DNA of 64,000 nt from positions 496,001 through 560,000 of the forward strand of contig NW_026251713.1 in assembly GCF_025024155.1 (NCBI RefSeq), given 5' to 3'. The stretch comes from Gamsiella multidivaricata (taxonomy: Eukaryota; Mortierellomycota; Mortierellomycetes; Mortierellales; Mortierellaceae). A model generated the notes under the pieces. It worked only from the letters and a program-made list of their open reading frames with translations, was not told the origin of the DNA and did not search any database. How positions within the stretch are numbered: the stretch's first letter is position 1; each line of letters begins with the position of its first letter. The translations under genes and the position numbers were made by a program. This document shows positions 25,562 through 38,939 of the stretch, piece after piece.

Positions 25562-26682
25562 GGTCGACGTGCAGCTGAGTGTGATGGAGTGAGCGGGTGA
25601 AGGAGTGGAGGAGAGATGACTGGGTGGATGCGAAAAGCGAGTGTTTTTGTAGTGATGTGAGAAGCGTGTGAGAGGGCCAAGATCTGAACCCTGATGGTGG
25701 CAAACCGCAGCACGAGGTACAGGTCTGAGTATGTCTTGCCACCATATATGCAGAAAACAGTAGTGATGGACATGGCTTTTACGCATATGGCATATGTCGA
25801 TCCAAACTGACGCTCTATTGCCACAATGCATCTGCTTGGATCTATTTTTTCTAGACAGGAGGAAATAAGGAGCCGGATAGGATATAATGCTGCTGGATGT
25901 GGGAAATAAGGACTGCTCTTTTTTCTTACAGGTCCAACGAGCAGAGCTATCACTGGCAATGGTAACTGGCATTGGCCTCGTTTGTTCCTTTGATCTCACG
26001 CACAGAGTTCTTCAAAGGCGCGATGGCGGACTGGATGTTGGTCAACGTGCCTTTTTGAGTTTTGTCGCTATGAACCAGCCTTCCTAATTCTATCGACATG
26101 GTCTTCAATTTCTCTTCACACATCAACTTTTGGCTGCTAAAGCTTCCAGAATGTTGTGCTTGCTGGAAGAACGTCCTTGCTCCCAGGCATCGGTCAACGA
26201 CTGGGGAAGTAGATCAAGACGTTCGTTTTCTAACTCTACTAAGGTCCAGGTTGTTTCGCCCTCAAGGCCGTAAATATGCTAGATGAATCGGGGGAGCTGC
26301 GTCTGCTTCGTTTTTGATGTTCAAGAACTTGTGTATCACTAAGTAGGAGAACGAGGAAGAGGGTACATCTGTCGTCTAACATAAGCATTTATATATGTCA
26401 GAGCCAGTGAGGTTATAGATGTTGTCGTTCATAGTAGAATAACTCACACAATTCCGTTTCGGAACATGAAATCAAAGTTTGTGCCTCTGCTGTGCGGGGC
26501 ACGGACCATTTTTTATGGACGCGACAAGAAATGTTACACATTTTCAAACCATAATCGATGAACTCGGAAAATCTTATGTGAGAGATATTATTTAAAAGAT
26601 AAATGTAGCCAAGCAGATGCAAATGCCATCGCAATTGGATCTTGATTATGCGACTCTATGTCCTCCGCGAGTTGTTCCAGAT
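25562..26682. other. Intergenic region upstream of the Crinkler gene
   Basis: About 1.1 kb between two genes on the minus strand. It holds the Crinkler promoter; no clear TATA box. ORFs in this stretch overlap one another and read through the leader; none shows domain or splice support. Confidence 0.6.
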
Positions 26683-27567
26683 CTAAGCATGGTTACCAAA
26701 CAAGACTCCGGCGGTCAGGAAGACAATCAGTCCCAAGACACTGGAGCCGCCGATGGCCGCCCAAGTCTGGACACCTCTGTTCGAATTGGCAGCGTTGCCA
26801 AATATGCCTGGGGGAAGCACACCCGTAACCTGGGGTCCGTTGGTCGCCGTTGAAGCTGATATACTCGAGGTGGCGATAGTCTGGTTGTACTTCTTCGGGA
26901 ATTCGGCAGCACAGCTGCGTTGGTTGCAGTTTGCGTAGCAGCCGTTATCGGAAAGCGGGCAGCCGCCGATGCAATGCTGGACGTCGGCGACACACATGAA
27001 GTAAGGGATCGTGTAGGTGTATTCTAGAATGGCGGGTAAGGTGGCAGGTTAGAGCGATATACCTTAGCTATGATGCGACTGCAGGGTGTGGGACGCAGAA
27101 GAAGCCATGTATATTACCGGTGGTGTTGGGAATGACGCCCCCCTGGCATTGGCAGGTGTACTGCAAGGTCATAATATCGCATCGGTTGTCGAGGGCCTCG
27201 GCACCCTTCGTCAATTCCTGACAGACGTTTGTGCTATCACAATACCACGAAGTTCCAGGCAAAAACATCAATATTCGCTGTAAACGTCTGCAAAAGGACC
27301 CTTTCGAAACAAAAGAATGCCATCTTACCAGAACCCGACCTGGTTCTGACACCAAGTCAACTTTGTGCTGTTATCGACTGTCATGGCTGTCAAAAAATGA
27401 GCATTATTGCACCTTCATTAGCGCCGCGGTAATAGTACGTTTCCATTATATAGCACTTGATTTGCACGCACACATTGCAAGAACTTACGATCAAAGGCGG
27501 AAACACAGACGATTGTGGCCAAGACTGCCAGCATAGCAAGCATGCGTGAGGTTAAGGATCCAATCAT
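26683..27567 (-). CDS. Secreted cysteine-rich protein with C-terminal membrane anchor (DUF7707-like)
   Basis: Minus-strand exons 27567-27489, 27386-27329, 27233-27118 and 27023-26683 give 197 aa. An N-terminal hydrophobic stretch (MLAMLAVLATIVCVSA) is a signal peptide. The mature part has about ten cysteines in a patterned array (WCQNQVGFC, NVCQ, NRCD, YTCQCQGG, MCVADVQHCIGGCP, GCYANCNQRSC), followed by a Ser/Thr-rich linker and one hydrophobic helix (VLGLIVFLTAGVLFG). The cysteine spacing resembles a fungal surface-protein family often labelled DUF7707, usually GPI-anchored or secreted. Expected location is the cell surface. No enzymatic motif is seen. Family name is a resemblance call; secretion and anchoring are well supported by sequence. 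Confidence 0.7.
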
Positions 27568-28639
27568 ATCTGCTAGTTTCTGTCGCTGAGTCGTGAATGT
27601 TTGTGTTTATGCAGAGGAGCAATGATCGTTAAAGTCTTGTGTCTGGCAACAAACGAGTTGGGATGAGCAGTGGACTGGGATCTAAGGAACGGCGTTCGGC
27701 TTCTACTTCAAGACCGGAACAGAATGACGGGTGTTATAAGCAAGGGAAAAAAAAAAACCACGCCATATAGGATTTCCGCTTCTTTACCATCATCGGCAAG
27801 CAGTAAAGGTTTGAGTGTCAGTGCTAATTTCGATTCCTAGTCAATGGCAAATATGCCAGGAGGTGGCAGCAAAACAAGAGCAAGTGATCTCTTCTTGACG
27901 GGGGCTCTCCTTCTTATCTGAGAAAAGGAGAGCCGACATAAGATCGCAAGGGAATATATGCACCAAATAAAGGAGTCCATCGTCGCCGTCTTTCTAGATT
28001 GCATCTTTTAGATGCTGGCCAGCAGATATCTGAGTTAGGTTGTTTTGAATGCCAGGAGAGTGCCATGAAGGGGGTGAAAATGAAGAGCGACTGGGCTATG
28101 AGGGAACAAGCACATAGACACACATATCCTTGTATGCGCGCAAATACGTGCCAACACGAGCATTGTCCATGCATCCAGGGCACCACCCTAGCAAAATAAA
28201 GTGTCCTCTCAGACGTGTGCCGTCTGCTGAACGTCTATTCGCTGTGAAGTCTCACTGACTAGCGAAGGCGTTGCATTCCTGCAAGGGACGCTCCATGTAG
28301 TGTCGATGTGATCGTAGACGTGTGCGGAAACAGACGCTTTTATTGAGTGCAATGCCTTTGTTTTGTTTCTGTTCGTGAATGGTCTCCTTCTCATGGCGAC
28401 TACGGAGTCGTCGAATGGATACCCTGCATATCAATGATAACTCGGAATCTCGTCTGTTTCCATCTCATTCTTACGCGTCGTCGGCCTCGTCCCGCTGCTC
28501 ATCTTCTACCTCGCGTGCCTTGTCCTCGTCACTATCCCCTTCGGTCCCTGTGCGCGCTCCTACCTGCTCACCTCCACGCGATCGCGGGCCTTGTCTTCCT
28601 CCTCGGGACCGCGACTTTGTACGCTTCCTCTTCGATGCA
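27568..28639. other. Intergenic region between the cysteine-rich protein gene and CSN3
   Basis: The first 200 bases upstream of 27567 are probably promoter. No separate gene is supported. The end next to CSN3 (about 28478-28653 on the minus strand) holds an open frame with a Lys/Arg-Ser stretch and an acidic end that may be an alternative CSN3 tail. Confidence 0.5.
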
Positions 28640-30864
28640 CTAGAATAGGCTTTCTATTTGAAAATGATGAACCGCAGAAGCGTCAGACGGCCAGTGCCAA
28701 GCACCCACACAAAGATAGGCAAGAGGAATGACATGAGGATGCAAACAAACCTTCGTCAGCATAGGCATCGTATCCCATGTGCATGCCATAGTCAGCCTCA
28801 TCAGTAGGGACGCCCACACGATCCCACAGTTGCGATCCCTAAGGATCAGTGAATAATATCAAGCATGTATCAATATCCAGTTGTAAAACGACGCCATACA
28901 AAGGAATGCCCAATGCATACGTGGAGTGACGCGCTCTGATATGAACGTACTCTGTTGAAGAATGCAGGCATGCTGGAAATGGCCTGGTCCATCGCAACAA
29001 GGCTAGACGTGATTGCGGTCGCCTTTTGAATCTGACTGTTGATCATATCCATCGTTCCAGTGTTGTTATGGTGATTGGGGTCATCCAGGAACGAGACCAT
29101 TCCTCCGGCGTGTTCATGACTGATAGTTGCAAAGACGGCGCCTGATTCAATCATCCTGACAATGATCCCCTCTACCCGCCGTGCCCCTTCTGGTTCTGAA
29201 CCGAGACCGATAAATGACGTGATATCCTCGATGGAAAGAGTCAGGTAGGTGCGAGTGAGATCCTGGATGTTTCGACGGTGAAGCGCCTCCATACACTGCT
29301 TTGCCAGTCCATAGTTCTTATCCCGAATGAGGAGAGTTTTGATTTTTTCCAGTTCTGTCTTGATAACAATGTTCGACTTCTTCTCGTATGCCATGGCGAA
29401 GTCAGAATATGGCCCACATTGCATCTTTAAGCATCTCTGGACCGACGTGGCTGTGTACTTGGGTAGAACAGGGACCTAACGCGGAATGTAGAATATAAGT
29501 CAGCTGCCCGATTCTAGAAAAATGTTTGACGGAGATTGGGCATCCTTGCAAGATTCCGCTTACCTTTCCGTAATGAAGCAAACTCGTCAAGATATATTTC
29601 TTATACGCCTCGACCTGAATGGCACTGGCGACTTCTGCAGGAGCTGATACCGCCTATTTCAAGCACGTCAGATCAGTAAATGTTATTTTCCTAGGACTTG
29701 ACTTGTGATAGTGAGTGCACATTCAAAATGACAGCATGAGTCTCGATGATTCACTACCAATTTGAAAAACTCGACAGCACGGTCAAACTTCTTGAGGTAG
29801 GCATAGATCATTCCTCCGTAGTAGTGGTACAGCAAAAAGTCCTTGTAGTTGATATGCGTTTGCTGTGTAGACAGATATAAACAGGGTAAAACGCATTAAC
29901 AAACCAAACTAAATTCCAACATGGTGACAGGATAACAGCTTTCTCCTGCTGCATTACCACTGGATTCACGTCAGAGATGTCACTGTCGAGGATTGGAACG
30001 ATGTCCTTGAATGACTGCGCCAACAGACATGTCTATAATAACAAAGGTTGCCGTGTCAGAATCCTTTGCACAAACACAGTGACTGGCATGGAGAGAACTT
30101 GATATCCCGAGGCCGATTACCTTTGCCAATAGAGGGTGAATCATGGTAAGTTGTCCTGGAGATATTTGCAGCCTCTGGATGAAGGTGGCCAGCGGTCTGA
30201 TGGCGATAATGGGCTAGAATAGAAGAAGAATATGTCTAATAAGTCACAAAATCCAAGATGTCGTCCCATTGTCGCGTCCGTTCAGACACCCCATACCTGC
30301 TGAGACTCAGTTGCCATATTGACCAGTGCCTCTGCAAAGCTCAATGCTAGAAATAACATCACATCAAAAATATAGTACAGTCAGTACGATTGTAGTGGAG
30401 TAGGGTCACCGCAGTGCCGTCAGCCAAACAAAAAAAAAAAAAAGACGAACCTTTATCCGAGGCCAGGCGAACCTGCTCTCCGTCACAGGTGGTGACAAAC
30501 GCCCAGACTTTCTCCAGCAGCGCAGGGTGAAATCCATGCGAAGCCTTGCAACGGTACACTCTTTTTCATTGCGACATGACCGTGAAAGAAACGATTTCAT
30601 TCGAGTTGGTAAATACGCTGGAAGGCGCAGTATCACAGAGACGCGCGAGGATTGTCACACTTACAGAAAATGAAGATACGCAAAGGAGTGGACAGCAGGC
30701 GAGAGTGCATCGACGGGGTCGGCCTGATCCTGGGATCGAGCGGAAAAGAACTGCTCGCTGAGGTTGTTGAGGAATGGTGCGAGTGTCTTAGTGATGGCGG
30801 CGGTGTCTGAGCAGGACTGGATCTTTGAGATGATCTCGTCGAATGTGGGCTCGTTGGGCGCCAT
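28640..30864 (-). CDS. CSN3: COP9 signalosome complex subunit 3
   Basis: Ten minus-strand exons: 30864-30665, 30560-30451, 30346-30297, 30213-30121, 30032-29958, 29862-29758, 29653-29564, 29475-28951, 28838-28751 and 28653-28640, giving 449 aa (human 423). Landmarks: FVTTCDGEQVRLASDK, HYYGGMIYAYLKKFDRAVEFF, VEAYKKYILTSLL, and the PCI region NYGLAKQCMEALHRRNIQDL then RTYLTLSIEDITSFIGL and GMVSFLDDP, which follow CSN3 closely. The COP9 signalosome removes NEDD8 from cullins; CSN3 is a scaffold subunit. The N-terminal exon 2 acceptor (AAAAAG) is unusual, lacking a pyrimidine tract. The 3' end is the least certain part: the frame used ends in ADEESLF. Confidence 0.88.
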
Positions 30865-31282
30865 GGTGGACCGAGAACGATCGGAGAGTGGTTGACGCGG
30901 GGAAGGATGTAGGGTTCTGTGGGAGAAGAGATCAAATGAAAGAAAGGAGGGACGCGTCGACTGTGTCTGTCTGTCGTGTGCAGTGCAGTGGCAAACGAGC
31001 AAACCATCGCTGCTCGAACCCTCTCCCCTCCCCCCCCACTTCTTGGAAACCAGTCACTCGGAACAAGTGGCCTGTGTGCGCGTGTCAGTCAGTGGGCAAA
31101 CCAACCTTCTTGCAACCCCACCACGCCCATTGCCAACCCCATTCCTTGCTCCTCTTTCACTTTACACACCTCCACACCCCCAACTCGTGAACATCACTCC
31201 CCATTCCTCCTTTTCACCCTCTCAAACACTTAATCATACACTTCAATCCCTCACCTGCACCCATTCGACATAGAAACTAGTC
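30865..31282. promoter_or_regulatory. Divergent promoter region between CSN3 and RAB18
   Basis: A 418-base stretch between two divergent start codons. On the plus strand the last 270 bases are strongly C/T/A-rich (leader of RAB18). No TATA box is evident on either side. Confidence 0.6.
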
Positions 31283-32279
31283 ATGTCCGACTCTCATACT
31301 TCCTCCTCAGAGACTGTCGCCACACTCAAGTTGCTGCTCATTGGAAGTAGTGGCACAGGAAAGAGCAGCCTGCTCACGCGCTTCGTCGATGGAGTATTTC
31401 TTGCCCCTGATGAGGTCTCGGCGACGATTGGTGTCGACTTTAAAGTAAAAGTTATTGATGTTGAGGGCAAGAAATACAAGCTGACCATCTGGGTATGTAT
31501 CTGTTGTCATTGTGCCACGACATCCAAAAAAAAAGAGGAGTAGGAAACGTCCGCAAATCTGTTTCACTGGTGCGCCAAAAACTTATCACTATTATTCTGA
31601 CATGTGCATTGTAGGATACTGCTGGACAGGAGCGCTTCAGGACCCTCACATCTTCCTATTACCGCGGAGCCCAGGGTGTCATCTTAGGTATAATACAGCT
31701 CGAGCATAGACACCGGATTTTTTTTCCCTTCCAGCATCGCAGACCAACCATTATGATCCTTTTCTCCCTAAACCTCAATTAGTGTACGATGTCAGCAACC
31801 GCGACTCGTTCAATGACCTCCAGACCTGGTTCAATGAGCTCGACACATACTGCTCGAGCAAGGAGGTTGTCCGTATGATTGTCGGAAACAAAGTTGACAA
31901 GGTGCGAGCACGCGATACAACGAATTCCTCTACCGTCCTTTTTTGAATGACGTGCATGGCCCGTCAGACTGACCGAATTCATCTTACTTCTTTATATTCT
32001 CCACGATTGCGCCGTATTTGCTACGCTTCTTGTATGGTGGTTCTTTAGGAGTCGAGCAGAGAAGTCAGCAAGCAGGAAGGACAGGACTTGGCCCGAAAAC
32101 TGCAGACGTTGTTTGTGGAGTGTAGCGCCAAGACAAAGTTGGGAGTTCAGCAGGCGTTTGACGAACTAGTCCAACAGATCATCGACACCCCGAGTCTTTG
32201 GCAAAAACAGGCGTCCTCCAATGTCCGTCTCCAGTCCAATGTAGAGGCGTCGCAGGAATACTCGGGCTGCAGCTGTTAG
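31283..32279 (+). CDS. RAB18: Small GTPase Rab18
   Basis: Exons 31283-31492, 31615-31687, 31783-31901 and 32049-32279 give 210 aa. All GTPase motifs are present: GSSGTGKSS (21-29), [29 protein letters not shown] and ECSAKT. Effector-region residues ([37 protein letters not shown]) match Rab18 rather than Rab1 or Rab8. The C-terminus ends in CSC, a double-geranylgeranylation motif. Rab18 acts at ER and lipid-droplet membranes, relevant for an oil-storing fungus. AATAAA follows the stop by about 35 bases. Confidence 0.93.
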
Positions 32280-32342
32280 AAGCACTACGTCTGCAAGAGA
32301 TTGTATTCAAACGCGAAATAAAAAACTGCATTTGGTTATGAG

Positions 32343-32512
32343 TAAGTGATTCGCGCCGGTGAACGGTTAACCGCGATGAACTTTTTTTGTGATTTTTTCA
32401 CCGATGAATTCCACATATGGTAATAGCACTTCTATATCACTGAGCTTCGCTGGATTCCACTGGATTTCACCGATTCTTTGTTCACCGGTGATAATCACCG
32501 GCGAGAATCACT
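32343..32512. mobile_element. Miniature inverted-repeat element with 18-base ends and 9-base target duplication
   Basis: Left end AGTGATTCGCGCCGGTGA (32345-32362) and right end TCACCGGCGAGAATCACT (32495-32512) are inverted copies with one mismatch. GGTTATGAG occurs directly outside both ends (32334-32342 and 32513-32521), separated on the left by two bases (TA). The inside is about 130 bases with further short TTCACCG/GGTGAAC inverted copies and no ORF. A 9-base duplication suggests a Mutator-like origin; an 8-base reading would suggest hAT. It sits just after the RAB18 poly(A) signal. Confidence 0.8.
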
Positions 32513-32521
32513 GGTTATGAG

Positions 32522-33630
32522 CTAGCTTTGCAGTTGGGGAATGTGCATTAAAGGGAAGCAATGGCATAAGTTGATGACGCTTTACGCCCCTCTCTCCTTG
32601 GCAACAGCCGTTTCGTACTGGAGGCGATGCAGCAAAGGTAGACATGAATCGACATTGCCACCAGTAACAACAAAGCACCCACTCCACTCGATTGGAATTC
32701 AGTGTTATGCTAAAATATAGGTTATGACGCTTTGTGTGCCCATCAATTGACTACGAACGCGTCCACAGCTCAGGATATTTTATTTTTTCCGTATCTACTA
32801 TGAGGGAGAGACAATTTTCTACAATCAAAATGCGCCTCCGTGGCGGCCGGGCTGCTCTGTTCTCTGTTGCATCCTGCGGTCAACGGTTACTGTCCACGGA
32901 GAGACGATTGGTCCTTTTACGTTGGAGGCTTTTCAGGTAAGGCAGTACTCGAATCGGATGTTGCCCGATCGACAATTGTCATTTTTGAGCGGTTCTAGGC
33001 TATAGAGGTGTTGCGCTCTTGCTCATGCTCTTGCGCATCGCATTGACAGGAAAAGGGAGAGCTGTATCGATATCTTTTTCTGGCATGCTTACAGGGAGCG
33101 ATGCCTTGTGTGAAGAGTAAAGTCGGCCTCTTTCTCCTAAAAAAAAAAAAAAGGTGGGACGTACTTACTGTTCATTCACATGTCGTACACGCTGAAAGTT
33201 AGTTGCGATGCAGGGCATTCAGGGCATAATTAGCCAAGAATCAAGCATCGGCAACCTGGAGACCCCTTGTCGTCATCTTCAGTTGCTTCTTTTTGCAGGA
33301 CAGGTGCGCAGGGCGAAGGATATGGATGACCATCTCATGCGATGTCATGTCTACCAGCGGAGGACGACAGGGCGGATAGACCAATGAGCGACGCTCATTC
33401 TTGCAAGCACGGATCCATCTCATACTATTGAGACACATCGCAAAAGGCATCGACTAAAGGGCTGGGCTGTGTCGCTTTTGGTCTCCTATCAGTAGCATTG
33501 GAGGCCAACGACAGTAAAAGCGCACTGTGTGGTGTGGTGTGTCTGTCCTGTAGGAAAAAGGAAATCAAAATCAAGCAGACTGTGTGATAAAACGCCCTTC
33601 CCCCGGCCTAGCCAGATTTCCCTGGACCAC
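32522..33630. other. Intergenic region between RAB18 and actin
   Basis: No supported gene. Contains ordinary mixed sequence, a short A run near 33140 and small ORFs on both strands without domains. Confidence 0.6.
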
Positions 33631-33638
33631 TATATATA
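33631..33638 (+). promoter_or_regulatory. Probable TATA box of the actin gene
   Basis: TATATATA in CCACTATATATACTGG, followed by strong C/T-rich leader sequence from about 33650 to 33750. It lies about 660 bases before the actin ATG, implying a long leader that probably contains an intron (GTACGT at about 33770 is a candidate donor). Confidence 0.5.
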
Positions 33639-34292
33639 CTGGAAGCGGTCTCCTTCCATCTCTTTTTTTCTCATCATCTCCACTTAACCAACTCACTCAG
33701 CTCCCACCTCTTTACTTTCTCCGCCTCCCTCTCTCTTTTTTTTTTCATACCAAAGCTCACCTGCAAAGTACGTACAACCACATCATCACACTGCATTATA
33801 TTGCATTGTATCAACATGCACCGCGCGTCAATGTCTCGCTTTTTGCTTGTCATGTCATCATTCTGGTGTGTCGTGCCCCAATTGGCTGTTCCTCTCCCTC
33901 CCCTTGCCTTCTGTCTTCATCTCTCAACACTTTTCTTGCTTCTTTCCGTTCAATATCCTGTTGTTCATGTTCTATCACGCGTCTGGCTGCGTCCATCGAT
34001 CGGTTGTTATCAATCGCTACTGTTGTCACCATGCGCTTCGCACCCTACCTTCTGTCATGACTTTTGGACCAACGCGTTTGTCGTCAATTGATGGCGTATC
34101 TGGTTGTCGCAGTCCGTCTTATGCTGCTTTGAGAACGCAGCTAAAACCACTGCCCTGATGAGAGGAGCGGCATGTCAGCCTGAGTGATAGAGCATGCCAT
34201 CTTCCATATCGGAAGTCTCAAAACTAACTGTCGTTTCCGCTTTCCTCCATCTCCTGGTGTTTTACTCCTCCGCTGTTTCCAATCACACTAGA

Positions 34293-35821
<1,529 letters not shown>

Positions 35822-36575
35822 GCGCTCAATGTATCAATTGCGGAGTGTACGAGAGCAGAAGCCGATATCAAATAAACGTTGTAATCCTTAAAAAAAAAAA
35901 AAAAAGAAAGCTGCAGCCAATCTCTCTTTTATACATCCGCTTAAGGGCGTCCAGTCCGCGATACCACAGTGGTGTGGCTGAGAAAAATGATCTCTTGCCC
36001 CCTTCCGTAGTCTTTGTTGATGGGCCATTCGGTCAACCGCCAAACAGCTGCATTCCACATCAATATCCATTACCCTTCTTCCGCACCTCTTCGCCTCTAA
36101 GCACAGCCGGTATGTCGCTGTGTTTCCAGCAGTCGCTACAGCTTCCTCAGAAGAAGCGTCTGTTGCTTTGTTACAGTCAGGCGCCTCAAGCATTCCCTCC
36201 CTTTTTGTGGCATTACATGGTTCTGACGCGCTGTCCAAGACTAACCATGAGGTTTGCAAAACGCGTCTTGATTGCATTTAGGAGCGGAGTCGGGTCATCT
36301 TTGGACTTGATCAAACAAAATTTTTGGAAAAAAAAAAAGGCCTTGCGGTAAAAGGTGAGTCGATATATAATTTGCGCAACTCGCTTTGCGAAATTTATTG
36401 GCGGTGACCCCTCATGCTTGCAATGAATTCTAGTTGGTATCAAACCAAGTGCAGCCAGCGGCTTATTGACAATCTACTGTAATTATGAGGGCTTAGGTGA
36501 CCAGGGCTATCAAGGCAAGGACCTTTTTGTTTGCTCGACTATCATCGACCGGCTGCACGTATCACACGCGGTCCT
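35822..36575. other. Intergenic region between actin and the RSC7-PHD gene
   Basis: Actin 3' flank with AATAAA and an A run (about 35889-35904), then mixed sequence. A 65-residue frame around 36210-36350 has no support. Nothing else seen. Confidence 0.6.
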
Positions 36576-38908
36576 ATGGTTGATTCGCCAGACTCTGCGT
36601 CTTCAGGAACAAGGAGCTCCCGCGCTAGACGACCACCCCTCAAATCCCCATCGCCTGCGTCAGCTTCGCGTCAATCCCTCTCCAGACAATCATCAAAATC
36701 CGCGGCCGACAAGGCGGATCTGAATTTGGATATGGCTTCACCGTCGCCCAGCAGACCACGTAGAACGAATGCTAGGGTACCGAGCGCATCATCCCTCACA
36801 GCCATCAAGAAGGAGGATCCTGTCAGGAGAGGTCGAAAGCCCAAAATCGCACCAGCAAAAGTCCAAGACGAAGAAGATGGTGACGGGCAGGAGGATGAAG
36901 ATGAGGAGGAGGAAACAAGACGCACTACTTCTGGACGGGCATCGCGACCTACGCGACCAGCCCGGAATGGATCGTCTGGGGCAAAGCCCTCAAAATCTGA
37001 AGATTCTGACGAGGAAGAGAATGTAGCGGATGGGGATGAGGAAATATCAGTGGACAAAACGGACACTGAGGCCGCAGAGACACCAGAGGAAGAGGATCTT
37101 GAAGAAATTGAGGGCGAAATCGAGGAGGCAGGCGAGGCCAAGGTTACAAAGGATGGCGAACTCTTGGGAGGTAAGACAGAGTGCGGACTTTAATAAGCTA
37201 TACACTTGTCGTTCAAGAGCCAGATCTAACTCGCCTTTTGAATTTTTGATCTATAGGACGCGAATACAGATGCAGGAGCTTTAGGATGCCAACAAGAGGC
37301 AGCAGAGTGTACATGCTATCGATGGATCCTGCACGAGTTCTTGGATTCAGAGACAGCTACCTCTTCTTTTTGAAAAACCCGCAGCTTGTTCGCGTCAATA
37401 CTACAGTTGAGGAGCGAACATGGATGATTGAGAACGGCATGCTGATGGCCAACTTCAAATCAAAACTGATTGCAGTCGTGACAGCTCGATCGATCTTCAA
37501 GTATTTTGGACACAGGATTATCAAGAAAGGACGGAGCAAGGTGGATGACTACTACGAATCGCGTGCTGTCGAGGGTGATGATATGGATGATACAGACGAG
37601 GAAACATTAAGGATAGGCGATCAGGATGGATCGCAGTTCAATGGCAGTGCTCAGGATGATGGCCTTGCCAGTGGAAAGCGCAAGCATACACTTCTTCAAT
37701 TGGATATGCCGATGCGACAAGTGACAGATCTCAATTGGATGTATGAGAGCGCTATGGCTGTTCGCGCACTCAATTCACAGCTGAAAGATTTGCGAAAGGA
37801 CAATCCAAAGTTTTTGGACCCACACACCAACATTGAGCAGGTACCGCTAGCAAAACAGCCCACACGGTGCGAGGTTGAAGTCGCATCGACTGTAACGAAG
37901 CAAGGATCAGAGGACCAAGCTAATCAATCAACGGATTCAACAGTGCTGTCCATCCCGCGTTCAATTGGGCCCAGGGTTGATACTGTCATCAAAGTGGAAA
38001 TTAAAGGAGGTGCACCGGCACCGCCTACCATTCAGGACCCAAACATTTGGGCGGTCATTCCGGAAGATGTTCGCAAAGCATTGGAATCTGCCGAGGCAGC
38101 CAAGCCCAAGGAAGAGGACAACGAGGATCTCACAAAGTTTCCGCTTTCGCTTCTGGAGGGACAATATCAAGCTGCTTTCCCAGTGTACGCAACGCGCTTC
38201 TTACATTCAATTAGGATATTACCTTCCTTGCTACGATCAACTAACAGGCGTGTTTTTCTGATTGGGTTCCATAGACATCAAGCACGATTCCAGCAGCCAT
38301 ACAGGATGGTAGTGCCACAAAGTATGTCTGCACATGCACATTATATTCACCACCTCTATTCAACACAATATCCAGGACAGACGGGTCCAATCATGGAGCA
38401 GGCCTTACTACCAGGACAGGTTGCAGCACAGGACGCGAGAATGCTTCAGTGGCAACAGCAGCAACTACAACAACAACAGCAGCAACAACAACAACAACAG
38501 CTGCTCCAACAGCAACAGCAGCAGGCCAAACTTCAGCAGAAACAGCAAGAGTTGCAGGCCACAAAAAAGCCAGAAACGCCACCAGTACGTACTTTATCGG
38601 TTGTTATGAACGGGCATTTTGAGCACTACATAAAAAGAAATAGCAGCCGGACTCACTGATTGCCCTCTGATATGTGTTAGACACAGACGCATGGAATTGT
38701 TTGCGGAGCTTTACTGAAAACAGGTTTGGGCTACTGCCAGCGACTTGTCAGCAGGCAGGGAGAGCTCTGTCCTAACCACCGCGGTCCCGATTCCGGTGCG
38801 AACGGCAAACAGGAGGTAGGGCCATTATTTTATAATTTTATATCAATAAGCATGGAGCGGCTGATCGCCACGATTGAGTCCTATCTTTTAACTCTTTTCA
38901 TTCATACC

Positions 38909-38939
<31 letters not shown>

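Noticed and set aside
33584..34158. Three overlapping ORFs before actin, some with hydrophobic stretches
   Set aside because: They lie in the C/T-rich actin leader and its probable intron; hydrophobicity follows from C/T-rich codons.
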